Source: Sphaerulina vaccinii | Lineage: Eukaryota > Ascomycota > Dothideomycetes > Mycosphaerellales > Mycosphaerellaceae | Assembly: GCA_022570795.1 (NCBI GenBank) | Contig: JAKUDP010000001.1 | Coordinates: forward strand, 1,922,001-1,986,000 | Length of the DNA: 64,000 nucleotides | Direction: 5' to 3' | In this document: positions 44,882 to 55,705 of the stretch, piece after piece | Layout of the letters: each line of letters begins with the position of its first letter | Numbering within the stretch: the stretch's first letter is position 1 | Position numbers and translations under genes: made by a program | Notes under the pieces: model-generated | What the model saw: the letters and a program-made list of their open reading frames with translations, nothing else | Databases searched by the model: none | Told to the model about the DNA's origin: nothing

Positions 44882-47800
44882 CTAGAATATCTCCTCTAGC
44901 CTTTCACTGCCCCATGTCATCTCTCCACTGGCAACCTTTTCGCGTATTTGCCAGTACTCATGGTTAAACTTCCAGAATTCTTCGCCGGTGACAGGATGTT
45001 TCGCCTTTACAAACCATCTCGGGACGAAGTCTTCTCCCTTTGCTTCTCTTATTCTTCTTCGTGCACGCTGTCCCTCCTCGACACGAGTCTTTTCGGTAGC
45101 AGCGAAGTCGTACTCTGCATCTTCCATGGCTCTTTGATCAGGTCTGAGTCGCGAGTCTGTGGGTGCAATCAGAGGTCTCAGCTTGTCGGGCAAGTCGTTG
45201 AGTGTTACGACGAAAGGTGTGAGGTTGAATGGAATCTCGCCCATGGGTGGTCTGTAGTGAGCTTCCCATACAAGGAAAGCTTTGTCGCCCTTTTCTGCTG
45301 AGCCTTCACTAGGGTCGACAGAGCCTTCGTAGCCAGGCGTGAGACGAGCGTAGATCTTGTCGTTCCATCTACCGCCAAGTGACCAGCGCGTTTTGCCGTC
45401 TTTGTCGAGGACTTTACCTGAGACATGGAAAGCAGAGGATGCTTTCCAGCCTCGAGGCTTGAAATCTACAAGAGCTGTCTCGCCAGTTGTCCAGTTCTTG
45501 ACCTCCATGAGGCCATAGTTGTCGACTACAGGATTACCAGTGAGGATGCCCACGACCGAGGAGGTTACTTTCTTCCAAGTGTAGACTTCTTCTGGGCTGC
45601 CATCGACAGGTCGAATGTGAAGATACCATAAACCGGTTGGGTTGAATTCGAAGGACTTGCCATAGAACTTCGACTTCACGTTTGACTCCCCGTAGTAGGT
45701 CCACTTCGCCGACTCGGCATAGGCTGCTCCTACTGGCGGATGATGCGTGACTTGCTCGATGAAGAATCGGTAACCCTCGTCAGGACGCACATACTCAAAG
45801 GTTTCGCCTAAGAGTGGATTGAACGGCTTGGCCACTCGGCCGATTGTGCCTGCGTACTCGGACGCGGCAAACGCAGCAACGTAGACCATTCGTTCAGAGG
45901 AGTCGGTGCGATCGGCTGCAGTGTTGAGGAGATTGGTGTACTCCATGTCTGCCACAACAGCATAGTGCAGGGACGTGGGCTCGTTGAATGTGACAGGCAG
46001 TGTCATCTTGGTCATGTCCTTGCCTATCATGGACTTGAGCACAGCCTGTTGCAGGGTCAGTATACGAAATGGAGATCCTTGTAACACTATAACATACCCA
46101 GAGTGAGACCTTAGGCCTGTTGTCTGCATCGATATTCAGGCGTTTCCGCAGTCCGTCCTCGTAACCACGATAACTCTTCGAGATCTGTTGCTCCTTTTGT
46201 CGCCTCTCAGCTTCAACACTAGAAATCCCTGGCATGCCATCCTTGGTGGCAGGCGTTGGCGCAGGAGATTGCGGTGGCTCTGGTAGAGCATCCACTACTT
46301 CCACCTGGCCAGCATCAACAGCGTCGAAGAATTCGTCTTCTTCTTCACTCTCATCGTCAGAGATCTCGTTATTCGTCAGCTCGGCAATAGTCTGGCGTCT
46401 CTTGACAGCAAATCCAGGAGGAACCTCCAGCAGAGGCTTTGTAGTGTCTCCGCCCTCGACGAGTGGCGAAGCGCCTCTCGATGCTGTCGCACTTCCGTCA
46501 AGAGCCTCTTTCAGCGCCTTCTTAGTCCGTTTCCTCTTATCCTCGGATTCTCCAATGCGATTTTCGAGCTCTTCCTGCTCTCGGGCCACTTTGGCCATGC
46601 TATCCTCCCACAGTCTTCGGATGTTCTGCTCGCGCTCAAGACGATATTGCCAATACGATTCATGATCTCGCGAAATTCGAAGGAGGTCCATGAGCAAGCC
46701 CTTCAAGTTTCCGACCGCCAATTCGTACGATGACAAGGCTTGTGCGACAGTAGGGTGACCTAGTGCTGTGGTTGGATTCTTGTCCTTCTCGTTCCGTAGT
46801 GCAGCAGAAACCTGCTCGAGGAGGTCAAGTTGAAGCTTGGCAGACTGAGCTGTGATACTGAATGCATCCTTGTTGGCAGGCTTAATCTCGTGGCTACTCG
46901 CATCATCACCATACTCTTCATCGTCCTCCAGATCGCCCTCGATGGTTGCAGTGCCAGTTCGGCTCAAGTTTCGAATGACCACGGAGGCACCATCCGCTTC
47001 GCTAGGATCGTAAGCGCTCAAGTTGCCGTCTCCGAGTGTGCTGCCAGCCAGAGGCGTGGAGAGACCGCTAACGGCTGTGCCTGGCAAGAGGCCACCTCCA
47101 CTGTGTGCAACATCAACCTCCCTCGTTCTGATACGCTCGAGCTGCTCGTGCTTAGCACTAGCTTCCTGCCGTTCACGCCGTTGTTCTTCCTTGGCTTCGT
47201 CCTTCGCCCACTGAATCGCGTTATTCAATGCCCAGAACCATCGCTTTGCTTCGACCTGGTGATTTGCTTTGAGATCATATTTGACCGAGCTCTTACCATG
47301 GATCTCGAAGTGCAACTTGTCCTTGTCCTTCGGGTCCATCTGCAGCGCAGCGATACGCATGTTGATCGCGCCTCGACAAGCACTCCCAGCATCATCTTGG
47401 TGCTTGTAATAGGACAGCACGCCGTCTTCCAGTACGAACCAACGCAACTTATAGCCAGATGTGTAGTTTGTCCACTTCTTGAGATACCCCTTCATTTCTC
47501 GCGACTCTTTACTGCCAGGACCACCGTCTCCTGTCGGTATACCGCTGGCTTGTGGACCACCCCCAAGTATCGTCTGCTCCTGTATCTGCCTTTGAGCTGC
47601 CGCAGCTGCTGGAGACCTCTTGAGAATCGCCCTCGTCTTGTCATCCTTGGTGACGTCCTGAGGGAGCTTGCCTCTGCGATCTCGTCGAAATGGATCGGCA
47701 CCATTGAGGAGTAGTAATTGTGCCAGCTTCAAGTCCTTCTTTCGCGCAGCTTCGTGAAGTAGACTACCCCCATCTGCTGCAGTTGCCGGCTCTGTGGCAA

Positions 47801-48503
47801 GCTCGGGGCTATTGATATCTAGTGTCGACCTAATGCGACTTTCACTCAGGAGCTCTTCGAGACTGTCATAGTCTCCCTTTCCGACGAGCTGGTGTATTGT
47901 GCGAACCTGCTGGTCGATATATACAGACCTCGCCAACTGCAGCATCTGGAAGATGTCCGGATTACGAGCCACATCCAATGCAGTCTTGCCCTGGTGGTTC
48001 GCATTCGAATCGTTGATATCCTTCTGCTCAAGCAAGAGCTTGACAACAGGTACACGTCCGAGTGATGCAGCAATGTGTAGAGGGGTGTTGCCATCTCGAT
48101 CTCGGGCGTTGATGTCTGCGTCGTGTTGGGAAAGCACGTATTCGATCACTGGCATCTCAGCACATTGTATTGCCAGGTGTAGTATCGTTGTTCCCTCCAG
48201 CTTCGCATCGCCATCTGCTCTTGTAGCCTTTGCAATGGCTGCCGTATCTCCATTTCGCAATGCTTCGAACACCTTAAACAACCGCACGCTCTGCTCTATC
48301 GATGCGCCCTGGGTTGCGCTGCTGGGAGTGATGGGAGTGTCCTTCGTGGGAGAAGTCGGTCCTGGGATCACTTGTGTATTGGACATGGTGGTGGAGAGAT
48401 GTGGTCGGTGGCCCGATTGCATCGACTGTCGCACAGGCGAAAGGTACTGGCTGCTGCTATTGCCATTGGGACTGGCACTCTGTGGATCGCTTGAGTTCGC
48501 CAT
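44882..48503 (-). CDS. Osh1/Osh2-type oxysterol-binding protein
   Basis: 1,189 aa from exons 46098-48503 and 44882-46045 (52-bp intron, GTATGT to CAACAG). Domain order is that of yeast Osh1 and Osh2: ankyrin repeats (about residues 75-320; GNTPLHIAASLGRVPVVKLLL, GGSLLHEAARKKDLKLAQLLL), a PH domain (about 340-450; MKGYLKKWTNYTSGYKLRWF), a FFAT-like acidic stretch EEDEFFDAVD before the lipid domain, and a C-terminal ORD with LPVTFNEPTSLHYA, RVAKPFNPLLGETFEY and the fingerprint EQVTHHPP. It should transfer sterol or PI4P at ER contact sites, with FFAT binding VAP proteins. The perfect TTC tract at 48855-49082 lies in its promoter or leader. Confidence 0.95.
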
Positions 48504-48854
48504 CCCGTCTTCGTTGGTTGTTTGCAGCGAGCTCAGTGTTGGTACATTGCCTTTGGCGCTGGACAGCCGTTGCAGGAGAGCTTTGCTCTTGCTTCGCTTG
48601 CTGCAGCACGAACGTCAGTCTTATGATCTGGCTCGCGCCAAGTGTTCGGTTCGTTGCTTGCACGAGGGCAGCGTTACACAGCAGCGATTTAGTGCTGCTT
48701 CGCCTGCTTCGTATGGATTTCGCGAGGTCGACGCGTTCAACTTTCGGGTCATCTACTCACTGCGAATTCCCGTCTGACGACATGGTTGGCCTCCTGTAAA
48801 TTTCGTGACTCTCGTATATTCGTAGAAGTCAACGAGACTTCGGACAGCCTCTTA

Positions 48855-49082
48855 TTCTTCTTCTTCTTCTTCTTCTTCTTCTTCTTCTTCTTCTTCTTCT
48901 TCTTCTTCTTCTTCTTCTTCTTCTTCTTCTTCTTCTTCTTCTTCTTCTTCTTCTTCTTCTTCTTCTTCTTCTTCTTCTTCTTCTTCTTCTTCTTCTTCTT
49001 CTTCTTCTTCTTCTTCTTCTTCTTCTTCTTCTTCTTCTTCTTCTTCTTCTTCTTCTTCTTCTTCTTCTTCTTCTTCTTCTTC
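48855..49082. repeat. (TTC)76 / (GAA)76 microsatellite, 228 bp
   Basis: Seventy-six perfect TTC units on the plus strand, beginning after TTA at 48852-48854 and ending before TGG at 49083. On the sense strand of the OSBP gene it is GAA, about 350 bp upstream of the ATG. It lies outside any supported coding frame; poly-Phe, poly-Glu and poly-Arg frames across it are artefacts. Purine-pyrimidine mirror tracts of this length can form triplex DNA. Confidence 0.98.
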
Positions 49083-49849
49083 TGGAGGCACAGTAAAAGA
49101 TTGAGAGATTGGTCTCGGCTCTAGCCACCACACTCTATGTACATCTAATGAGAGTGCCGTTCTAGCGCACGATATGACGCCGTCCGAGGTCGCTAAAGAT
49201 TGAGCTGTCACCAACCATATCCTCCAGTGACCTGCTTCATCCGGACGACTCGCCGGCATTTCCTACAATCAGTAGAGAGCTTGACAAGCAACATCCCGTG
49301 CCTGTGACACGCACGCCAACGTGGGCGGTGCAGGCAGTGTGTGAGGCTTCAGCAATTCACCAGCGATCATTGGCCAAGAACGAGACTGAACTGCCATCTT
49401 GCCAAGGGTCGAACAATACTCACGCACGTGAACAGAAGCAGCAGGCTCTATATGCCATATACCTGTCTGAAGGCAGCTACTTTCTTAAAATCATCAGTAC
49501 TGGGCAGCCTTTCCTTGAGTGAACATGACGCTCGCTCCTCGTAGAGCTTCCAATGCTTCGTTGCTTTTGAAGAGCTGGGATCGAATTGTGTGGTATCAAG
49601 AAATGCTATCATACAAGGACTGACGCCGGGCTATGCACGCCATCCCTCCGTCTCCCGGTAAAGTACAGCAAATACGGTCGTCGAAAGTGAGCTGCCTCAC
49701 GGCAGTCTAGCTGTACATTTCATCTTACATCATCCTCCTTTTCATGCCTGATGCAGCATCTCGGCGCATATGGTTGGCATTCTGTCTTCATCCACAAACA
49801 TTTCATCCTTCGCTCGAACATTTTCGTCTCTTGATGATTGCCAATTTGC
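49083..49849. other. intergenic, no gene seen
   Basis: 767 bp between the TTC tract and the TUF1 stop. Two short overlapping frames around 49,300-49,540 have no supporting features. Confidence 0.45.
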
Positions 49850-51264
49850 TCATGACAGAACACGGGTGATCAAACCGGTGGCGACTGTGCGACCACCTTC
49901 ACGGACGTTGAAGCGTTGTCCCTGTTCAAGAGCGAGAGGCTTGTTGATCTCGCACACCATCTCTACATTGTCACCTGGCATGACCATCTTGTTCTCGGCC
50001 AGTTGCTCGGAGCCTTCTGCCCAGGTGAGAGTTGCAGCCTCGTCAGCAGTTCGGAGGAAAAGCTGTGGCTTGTAGTTGTTCTGGAATCCAGTGTGTCGTC
50101 CACCCTCCTCTTTCGTCAGGACATATAGAGAAGTCAAGAACTTCTTGTGTGCCTTTTGGCTACCTGGGACAGCAATAACCATACCACGCTGGACATCCTC
50201 ACGCTTCACACCACGGAGCAGCAGACCAGAGTTGTCACCAGCTTGGGACTGGTCGCAAGACTTCTTGAAGGTCTCGATATCGGTGACCTTGGTCTTGATT
50301 GGAGTGGCGTTCTTGCCCACCAGCTCGACTTCAGAATCCTTCTTCAGCACACCACGCTCCACACGGCCTGATGCGACAGTTCCACGACCTGGGATCGAAA
50401 AGACGTCCTCGACAGACATCAAGAAAGGCTTGTCCATCTCACGCTCAGGAGTTGGGATCCACTCGTCGACGTGCTTGAGAAGCTCATCAATCTTCTCCTC
50501 ACCAATCTCCTTTCGGCGACCCTCCAGGGAGCAGAGAGCAGAACCCATAACGATCGGTGTATCATCGCCCTCGAAGCCATATGACGAGAGGAGCTCACGC
50601 ATCTCCATCTCCACGAGCTCCAACATCTCCTGATCCTCAACAGCATCGACCTTGTTCACAAAGACAACGATTCTCTGCACACCAACCTGGCGGGCGAGGA
50701 GCAGGTGCTCTCTCGTTTGTGGCATTTGTCCATCTGAAGCAGCTACAACGATGATGGCACCGTCCATGGATGCGGCACCAGTAATCATGTTCTTGATGTA
50801 ATCGGCGTGACCGGGACAATCGACGTGGGCGTAGTGGCGGTTATCGGTTTGGTATTCGATATGTGCGGTGGAAATCGTGATACCACGCTTTCGCTCTTCG
50901 GGCGCCTTATCAATAGCGCCATACTCGAGGAATTTTGCGTAGCCCTTCTCTGCTTGTCGTTTCGTGATGGCGGCTGTGAGGGTAGTCTGTGAAGTATGAT
51001 CAGCATACCATCATTACATCTGCCTTGCCACCCATTGGATGTGGAAGCCACAGTGCGAATCCTCCATCTAGTCTTCCATACCTTTCCGTGATCGACGTGG
51101 CCAATGGTTCCAATGTTGACGTGAGGCTTGCTGCGCTCGAAGACAGTGGCATATCCTCGAACCAACTGCTGCTGGCCCCTAGTGTTCAGTGCGCTCTGGA
51201 CTGGGTTGCTATGCTGTGTGCGCAGAGCACGCGACGTGCGCAGAAATCTGGTAGCGAAGGACAT
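49850..51264 (-). CDS. TUF1: mitochondrial elongation factor Tu
   Basis: GTPase that brings aminoacyl-tRNA to the mitochondrial ribosome. Exons 51082-51264 and 49850-50986, 439 aa. The 95-bp intron (GTATGG to TTCACAG) falls inside the P-loop, splitting GHVDHGK from TTLTAAIT. G-domain motifs are all seen: GTIGHVDHGKTT, RGITIST (switch I), DCPGHADYIKNMI (switch II), NKVD and GSAL. Domains II and III carry GRGTVASGRVERG, and VREGGRTVATGLITRVLS at the C-terminus. The first 45 residues (MSFATRFLRTSRALRTQ) are basic and lack acidic residues, as expected for import. A shared 416-bp promoter separates it from the hydrolase gene. Confidence 0.97.
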
Positions 51265-51680
51265 TGTTTCCACACTCGCAAACAGCACGCGCCGATGAAA
51301 AGGAAAGGAAGTGGTTGTAAGAAAGTCGATGGATAGTAGTAAGAGGCGGAACTTCAATCTACAACTTTTCGAGCCCTGTCGAAATAAGGCGCTCTCTCAC
51401 GCTAACAGTGCCACTAACTCATGCGGACAAACAGCCAGCACCTCCGCATTGACAAGCATTCAATCACCCATTGAGTTGAACCTCGTCTACCCGCTATATC
51501 ACATCTTTCAACTCTCTCCCACGCACTGGTCTTCTTCGACACATCTTCTGAACACTCGGACATCCTCTTATCGACGACATCGCTGAAGCCATTCTTCAGC
51601 CGAGGTTTCTCATGCATGAGAAGCTAGAGTAGCTTGACAAAGACCCATATCTTCGAGGCATACGCCTGCTTGCCTATCCA
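51265..51680. promoter_or_regulatory. shared divergent promoter region TUF1 / hydrolase
   Basis: 416 bp between the divergent starts of two mitochondrial-protein genes. C- and T-rich runs at 51,500-51,560 probably belong to the leader of the right-hand gene. No specific factor site was identified. Confidence 0.4.
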
Positions 51681-53249
51681 ATGCTATTCCAACAGACCTG
51701 TAGGAGGTTAGCGACCACGAGACCAGCGACAATGCCTCTCCGAGCCAAGATCTTGAACCCGGCCATGCAGCAGGGTGCTTCGCGATCAGTACGTTCACAT
51801 CGCGGGGAATCGAAACAGGCGACTGACTGACCATAGCCGCCATAGATCGCAACTGTATCAGAAATCAAGGAACAACCAGGCGACGAACCCAACGATGTGC
51901 TCTTCAGCAGTCAAGGTGGTGTACGAAGCATCACTCTCAACCGACCCAAGAAGCTCAACTCGCTGAATGGAAGCATGGCACGAAAGATTATACCACGCCT
52001 GCAAGAGTGGAGTAAGAGTGAGCTGGCCAATGTCGTGACGATCAAAGGCGAAGGGCGTGCATTCTGTGCTGGAGGCGACGTAGCGTGGCTGGCACAAAGG
52101 AACAAGACAGGCACAGAGGGACAGCAAGAGAGCAAGGACTACTTTGCGCTGGAATACAAGCTGGATCATCTCATTTCAACCTACAGCAAGCCATATGTTG
52201 CATTGATCGACGGCATCACAATGGGAGGTGGCGTTGGCCTCTCGCTGCACGCACCATTCCGGATAGCGACAGAGAACACAGTCTTCGCCATGCCAGAAAC
52301 CAACATCGGCTTCTTCCCAGACGTGGGGGCTTCATTCTTCTTGCCACGCATGGACGGTGAGCTCGGCAAATACTGTGCTTTGACATCCGAGCAGATCAAG
52401 GGCGCCAATGTCTTCTATGCTGGCATTGCAACGCACTACCTGCACTCATCCTCTCTACCCGATCTTGAGGCACGTCTGGCCGAGCTGCAATTCAAAGACT
52501 ACGACAACCTCCAGACCAGATACAGAAGCATCAACTCCACAATCGAGGAGTTCGCCACTGGTATGCCACACGACCAACCTATTTCAGCTCCGGTTGGAGG
52601 CAACGTACGAACAGCCATCGACTATGCATTCCAGCCTGCCCACAGCATTGATGAAGTGCTCGATGCTCTGAAAGGTCTTTCCGAGATGTCTTCGGGATCC
52701 AGAGGCTACCCTGAAGTCAACGACTGGGCCGAGAAGACTCGCAAGACGATCCTGCAGCGCTCGCCCACATCAGTCAAGGTGTCATTTGAGCAACTTAAGC
52801 GTGGCAAAGAGTGGTCAATCGCACAGACATTCCAAAAGGAACACGCAATCGCTTCACGATTCATGGAGCACGCTGATTTTGTAGAAGGTGTCACAGCACT
52901 CCTCGTCGACAAACCTAAGCGAACACCAAACTGGTCACCGGAGTCCCTCGAGAAGGTCTCACAATCGGACGTCAATGGCTTCTTCAACCATACCACAGAC
53001 TTTGGAATGTTGAGTGAGGAAGCTGGCAGCACTGGTGCGGACTGGAAAGAGTACCCGCATTCTTTCGGTCTGCCTACGGAGATTGAAGTGCAGAATACAG
53101 TGCGAGGCTACACTAGGGAGCAAGTGCTGGAGCAGTTCCTGAAGAAGACAAATGGAAAGCAGGGTGTCAAGGAGAAGGTCAGCGAGATTCTGGATCGCAA
53201 GACAAGTGTTCGTGATGCGAGCACAGGAGTACTTGTTTGGAACAGGTAG
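51681..53249 (+). CDS. 3-hydroxyisobutyryl-CoA hydrolase, mitochondrial
   Basis: Crotonase-superfamily thioesterase of valine degradation (yeast Ehd3, human HIBCH). Exons 51681-51788 and 51846-53249, 503 aa; the 57-bp intron (GTACGT to GCCATAG) is phase 0. The first exon gives a basic, Arg/Thr-rich presequence (MLFQQTCRRLATTRPATMPL). The fold motifs follow: NRPKKLNSLNGSMARKI, IKGEGRAFCAGGDVAWLA (oxyanion hole), LIDGITMGGGVGLSLHAPFRIA, and AMPETNIGFFPDVGASFFLPR with the catalytic Glu/Asp pair region, then the HIBCH-specific C-terminal half with QTFQKEHAIASRFM, DFVEGVTALLVDKPKRTPNW. Last residues have no PTS1. Confidence 0.93.
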
Positions 53250-53419
53250 TCAGGTGTACTGTACAAAACAACATAGCTGCAAAGAAGAATGTGCGAACTC
53301 AGCATTGTACAGTCTTGCGTTTCACTTCTATACTGGTGAAGTATCAAGTATATATTTGCCACATCCAACGCCTCGCTAAAGTGATAATCAACCACGCTAA
53401 GCTTTTATCCTTTTAAGGA

Positions 53420-55255
53420 CTACTTGAGTATCTCATCCCAATCAGGCGTAACCACAAACTTGGCTCGAACGATACCCATACCCATAGCAACAGCGTCCTC
53501 CTGCTGATCAGGCGGCTTATCACCTTCCTTAGGCTTGGTTTCCGGTACTTTTGCTATTAGCACGTTCTGCAAGAAGGTAGCTTCGGCCCCCAGCCCTAAT
53601 ACCATGCTCGTGCCGCCCCAATCGAGTGTCGTCTTTCCAGACTTATGCACTCGTAGCTTTCCAATTTGCCCAGATGGAAGGTTAGGACGATTACTTCTCG
53701 GAGTCGCAGCGTCGTCCGCAGTGATGGTGTCGTTAGTATCATCATCTACGTCCATGGCATCGCCACCATCTCCATTCGATCGTGCCGCAGCTTCTTTTTC
53801 GTCCTTGATTGATATAGCTCTTAAGTCGGGCAGGACTGGAGGGAACTGGAACAGATAGACATGTTCCTCTCGCAGGCGTTGTCGTTCTCGAGCTCTCTTG
53901 AGATGTGGAGTCTCATCAGCCATCGCAGTGTCGCCTTCTGCGTCTGGCTGTGGAGCGTCCTTTGGAACCAATCTGCCCAATTCGTGTCGTATATTTTGCT
54001 TATCATCGTAGTGTCGCACCCACTCATCTTTCTCGGCTTGAGTCTGGAAGTGTGGTTCAGAGGGTCTTTCGATATCAGACTCATTTCCGTCGGCATTAGC
54101 AGCATCAGCGTTTGCCTTGATCTTTTCTTTGGCCTTCCGCTTGCTTTCTGGCGATGATGGCATATCATGCACATCACTCGTCGCAGCTGCCCCGGGCTCG
54201 GGTGTTGTAGGTCGCGTGTTCTCATCATCTGTGGGTTCTTGCTTGATCTGCGGTTCTCCTTCGGTGTCAGAGGAGCTATACGTCGTGGGCCTCTTAGGCA
54301 CCGCGGCTGTCCCTGTCACCTCCACATCTTTTGCTCTTTGCTTTCCCTTCTTCTTGTCTGATACTGCCTCTGCCCCATCACTTGTATCTGGCGAATCTAC
54401 TGCTTGCACGCCAACTGCTCGTTCCTTGTGTTCGACTCGTGTCAGACGAACCGGCACGAAAGGATCGTCCACTTCTGGCTCGTTGTCTCCAGTAAGATCG
54501 ATCACTTGCATGCGATCGATATCTCTCTTCACACCCTCGGCTTCGTCTTCGTCGCTGGAGATATAGCCTCCATCTTCGGTGGTCATTGGTGGTCGCATTC
54601 CTCCCATGCTCACATCACGATCTCCCGCCTCCCGCTTGATCGAAGACCCGGCATAGAACGAACCACCTCCAGACCTGCCACCGCCTGAGGATGTGCCTCC
54701 ACCCCCACCACCACTCCCACCTCCTGATCCCGAGTAACCCGGTCTGCTGATCCGAGTGGTCTTTGCGTCTGCCACGGTACGGCCACCACCAAAGACACCA
54801 ACTGCTTCTGAAGTATGCTCTCTGGGACGATCACTCATATGTCCTCCTCGCCCTCGACCACCCCTCGGCTTTCCACCTCTGCCTCTCCCATAGCCGAATT
54901 TTCTGTCTTCTTTTGCTTTCCTCTTGGCCTCTTCCACCGCCGCCTTCGCGTCGGCTTCCTTTTTCTTCGCTGCAGCAGCCTCAAGCTCTGCTCTTGATGC
55001 CGCAGATCTTCGCCCAATACCTCTTGGCTGTGGCTTTGCACCTCCTCGTCCTCTCACAGCAGGCGACGGTCGTGCAGATCCTGGTCGCGAGGCAGGTGTG
55101 CCTGGAGCTGGAGTACCACTTGGTGTCCCAATTGGAGTGTTAGTCCCAGACATGGGTGCATCTGGTGCGGGCTGTTGTGATGCGCTTTCCACCTTGACTG
55201 GCTCATTGTCAGCTCCAGACGCATCTGCCTCCTTGGCGGGTGGTTTAGGTGGCAT
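53420..55255 (-). CDS. RNA polymerase III subunit RPC4 (Rpc53)
   Basis: Single-exon 611-aa protein. The C-terminal 130 residues carry the RPC4 signature: LFQFPPVLPDL, GKLRVHKSGKTTLDWGGTSMVLGLG, EATFLQNVLIAK, and AMGMGIVRAKFVVTPDWDEILK. With Rpc37 this subunit forms the TFIIF-like heterodimer of Pol III that acts in open-complex formation and termination. The N-terminal three quarters is disordered and charged, with an RGG/Gly-rich patch (about residues 115-200), KxKxE-type Lys-Glu sites around IKREAGD and IKQEPTD that look like sumoylation sites, and long Asp/Glu runs. Longer than yeast Rpc53 (422 aa) because of these regions. Confidence 0.92.
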   Translation of the reverse strand: MPPKPPAKEADASGADNEPVKVESASQQPAPDAPMSGTNTPIGTPSGTPAPGTPASRPGSARPSPAVRGRGGAKPQPRGIGRRSAASRAELEAAAAKKKEADAKAAVEEAKRKAKEDRKFGYGRGRGGKPRGGRGRGGHMSDRPREHTSEAVGVFGGGRTVADAKTTRISRPGYSGSGGGSGGGGGGTSSGGGRSGGGSFYAGSSIKREAGDRDVSMGGMRPPMTTEDGGYISSDEDEAEGVKRDIDRMQVIDLTGDNEPEVDDPFVPVRLTRVEHKERAVGVQAVDSPDTSDGAEAVSDKKKGKQRAKDVEVTGTAAVPKRPTTYSSSDTEGEPQIKQEPTDDENTRPTTPEPGAAATSDVHDMPSSPESKRKAKEKIKANADAANADGNESDIERPSEPHFQTQAEKDEWVRHYDDKQNIRHELGRLVPKDAPQPDAEGDTAMADETPHLKRARERQRLREEHVYLFQFPPVLPDLRAISIKDEKEAAARSNGDGGDAMDVDDDTNDTITADDAATPRSNRPNLPSGQIGKLRVHKSGKTTLDWGGTSMVLGLGAEATFLQNVLIAKVPETKPKEGDKPPDQQEDAVAMGMGIVRAKFVVTPDWDEILK

Positions 55256-55705
55256 CGTGTTGTTGCGTGTTATTGTGTCATTGAGAAGTGTAGAGTGGGG
55301 TGTGAGTCTTCAAACAATTTTGGAGACCGCGGGATCTGGTTATCGATAGTGAGAGCTCCGCCCTGAGTTAAGCTTAATCGAGTTAGAGTGGAGATGGTTG
55401 CCTCAGCAATGAACTGTTTTGGACAGGGCAAGCGCGATCCTAGCTCTTTCCACAAACGACAACGATGGATCAGCAAAGCATGGGGCAGAGGAAGGCGCTA
55501 TGCTTAAGATGACGAGGCGCGGGTTGATTAGATGTACACTTCCCTGAAACTTCGACGAGAAGTGCTTTTGGATGATCTTTGCGACGGATTCGACGAACTC
55601 ACCCAGACATCGCTCCTGCTGCACGGAACACTCGGGCGACGCGGGTACCACAACGACCACCAAACGGAGTCCGACTCGAACATCGTTGAATCGACAGCCA
55701 CAGAC
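55256..55705. promoter_or_regulatory. shared divergent promoter region RPC4 / kinesin
   Basis: 450 bp between divergent starts. The kinesin frame is open back to an ATG at 55532, so part may be coding. No defined regulatory motif recognised. Confidence 0.4.

Noticed and set aside
48786..49259. Open frames of poly-Phe, poly-Arg and poly-Glu across 48.8-49.2 kb
   Set aside because: They are translations of the TTC/GAA microsatellite; no conserved sequence on either side and no plausible gene context.
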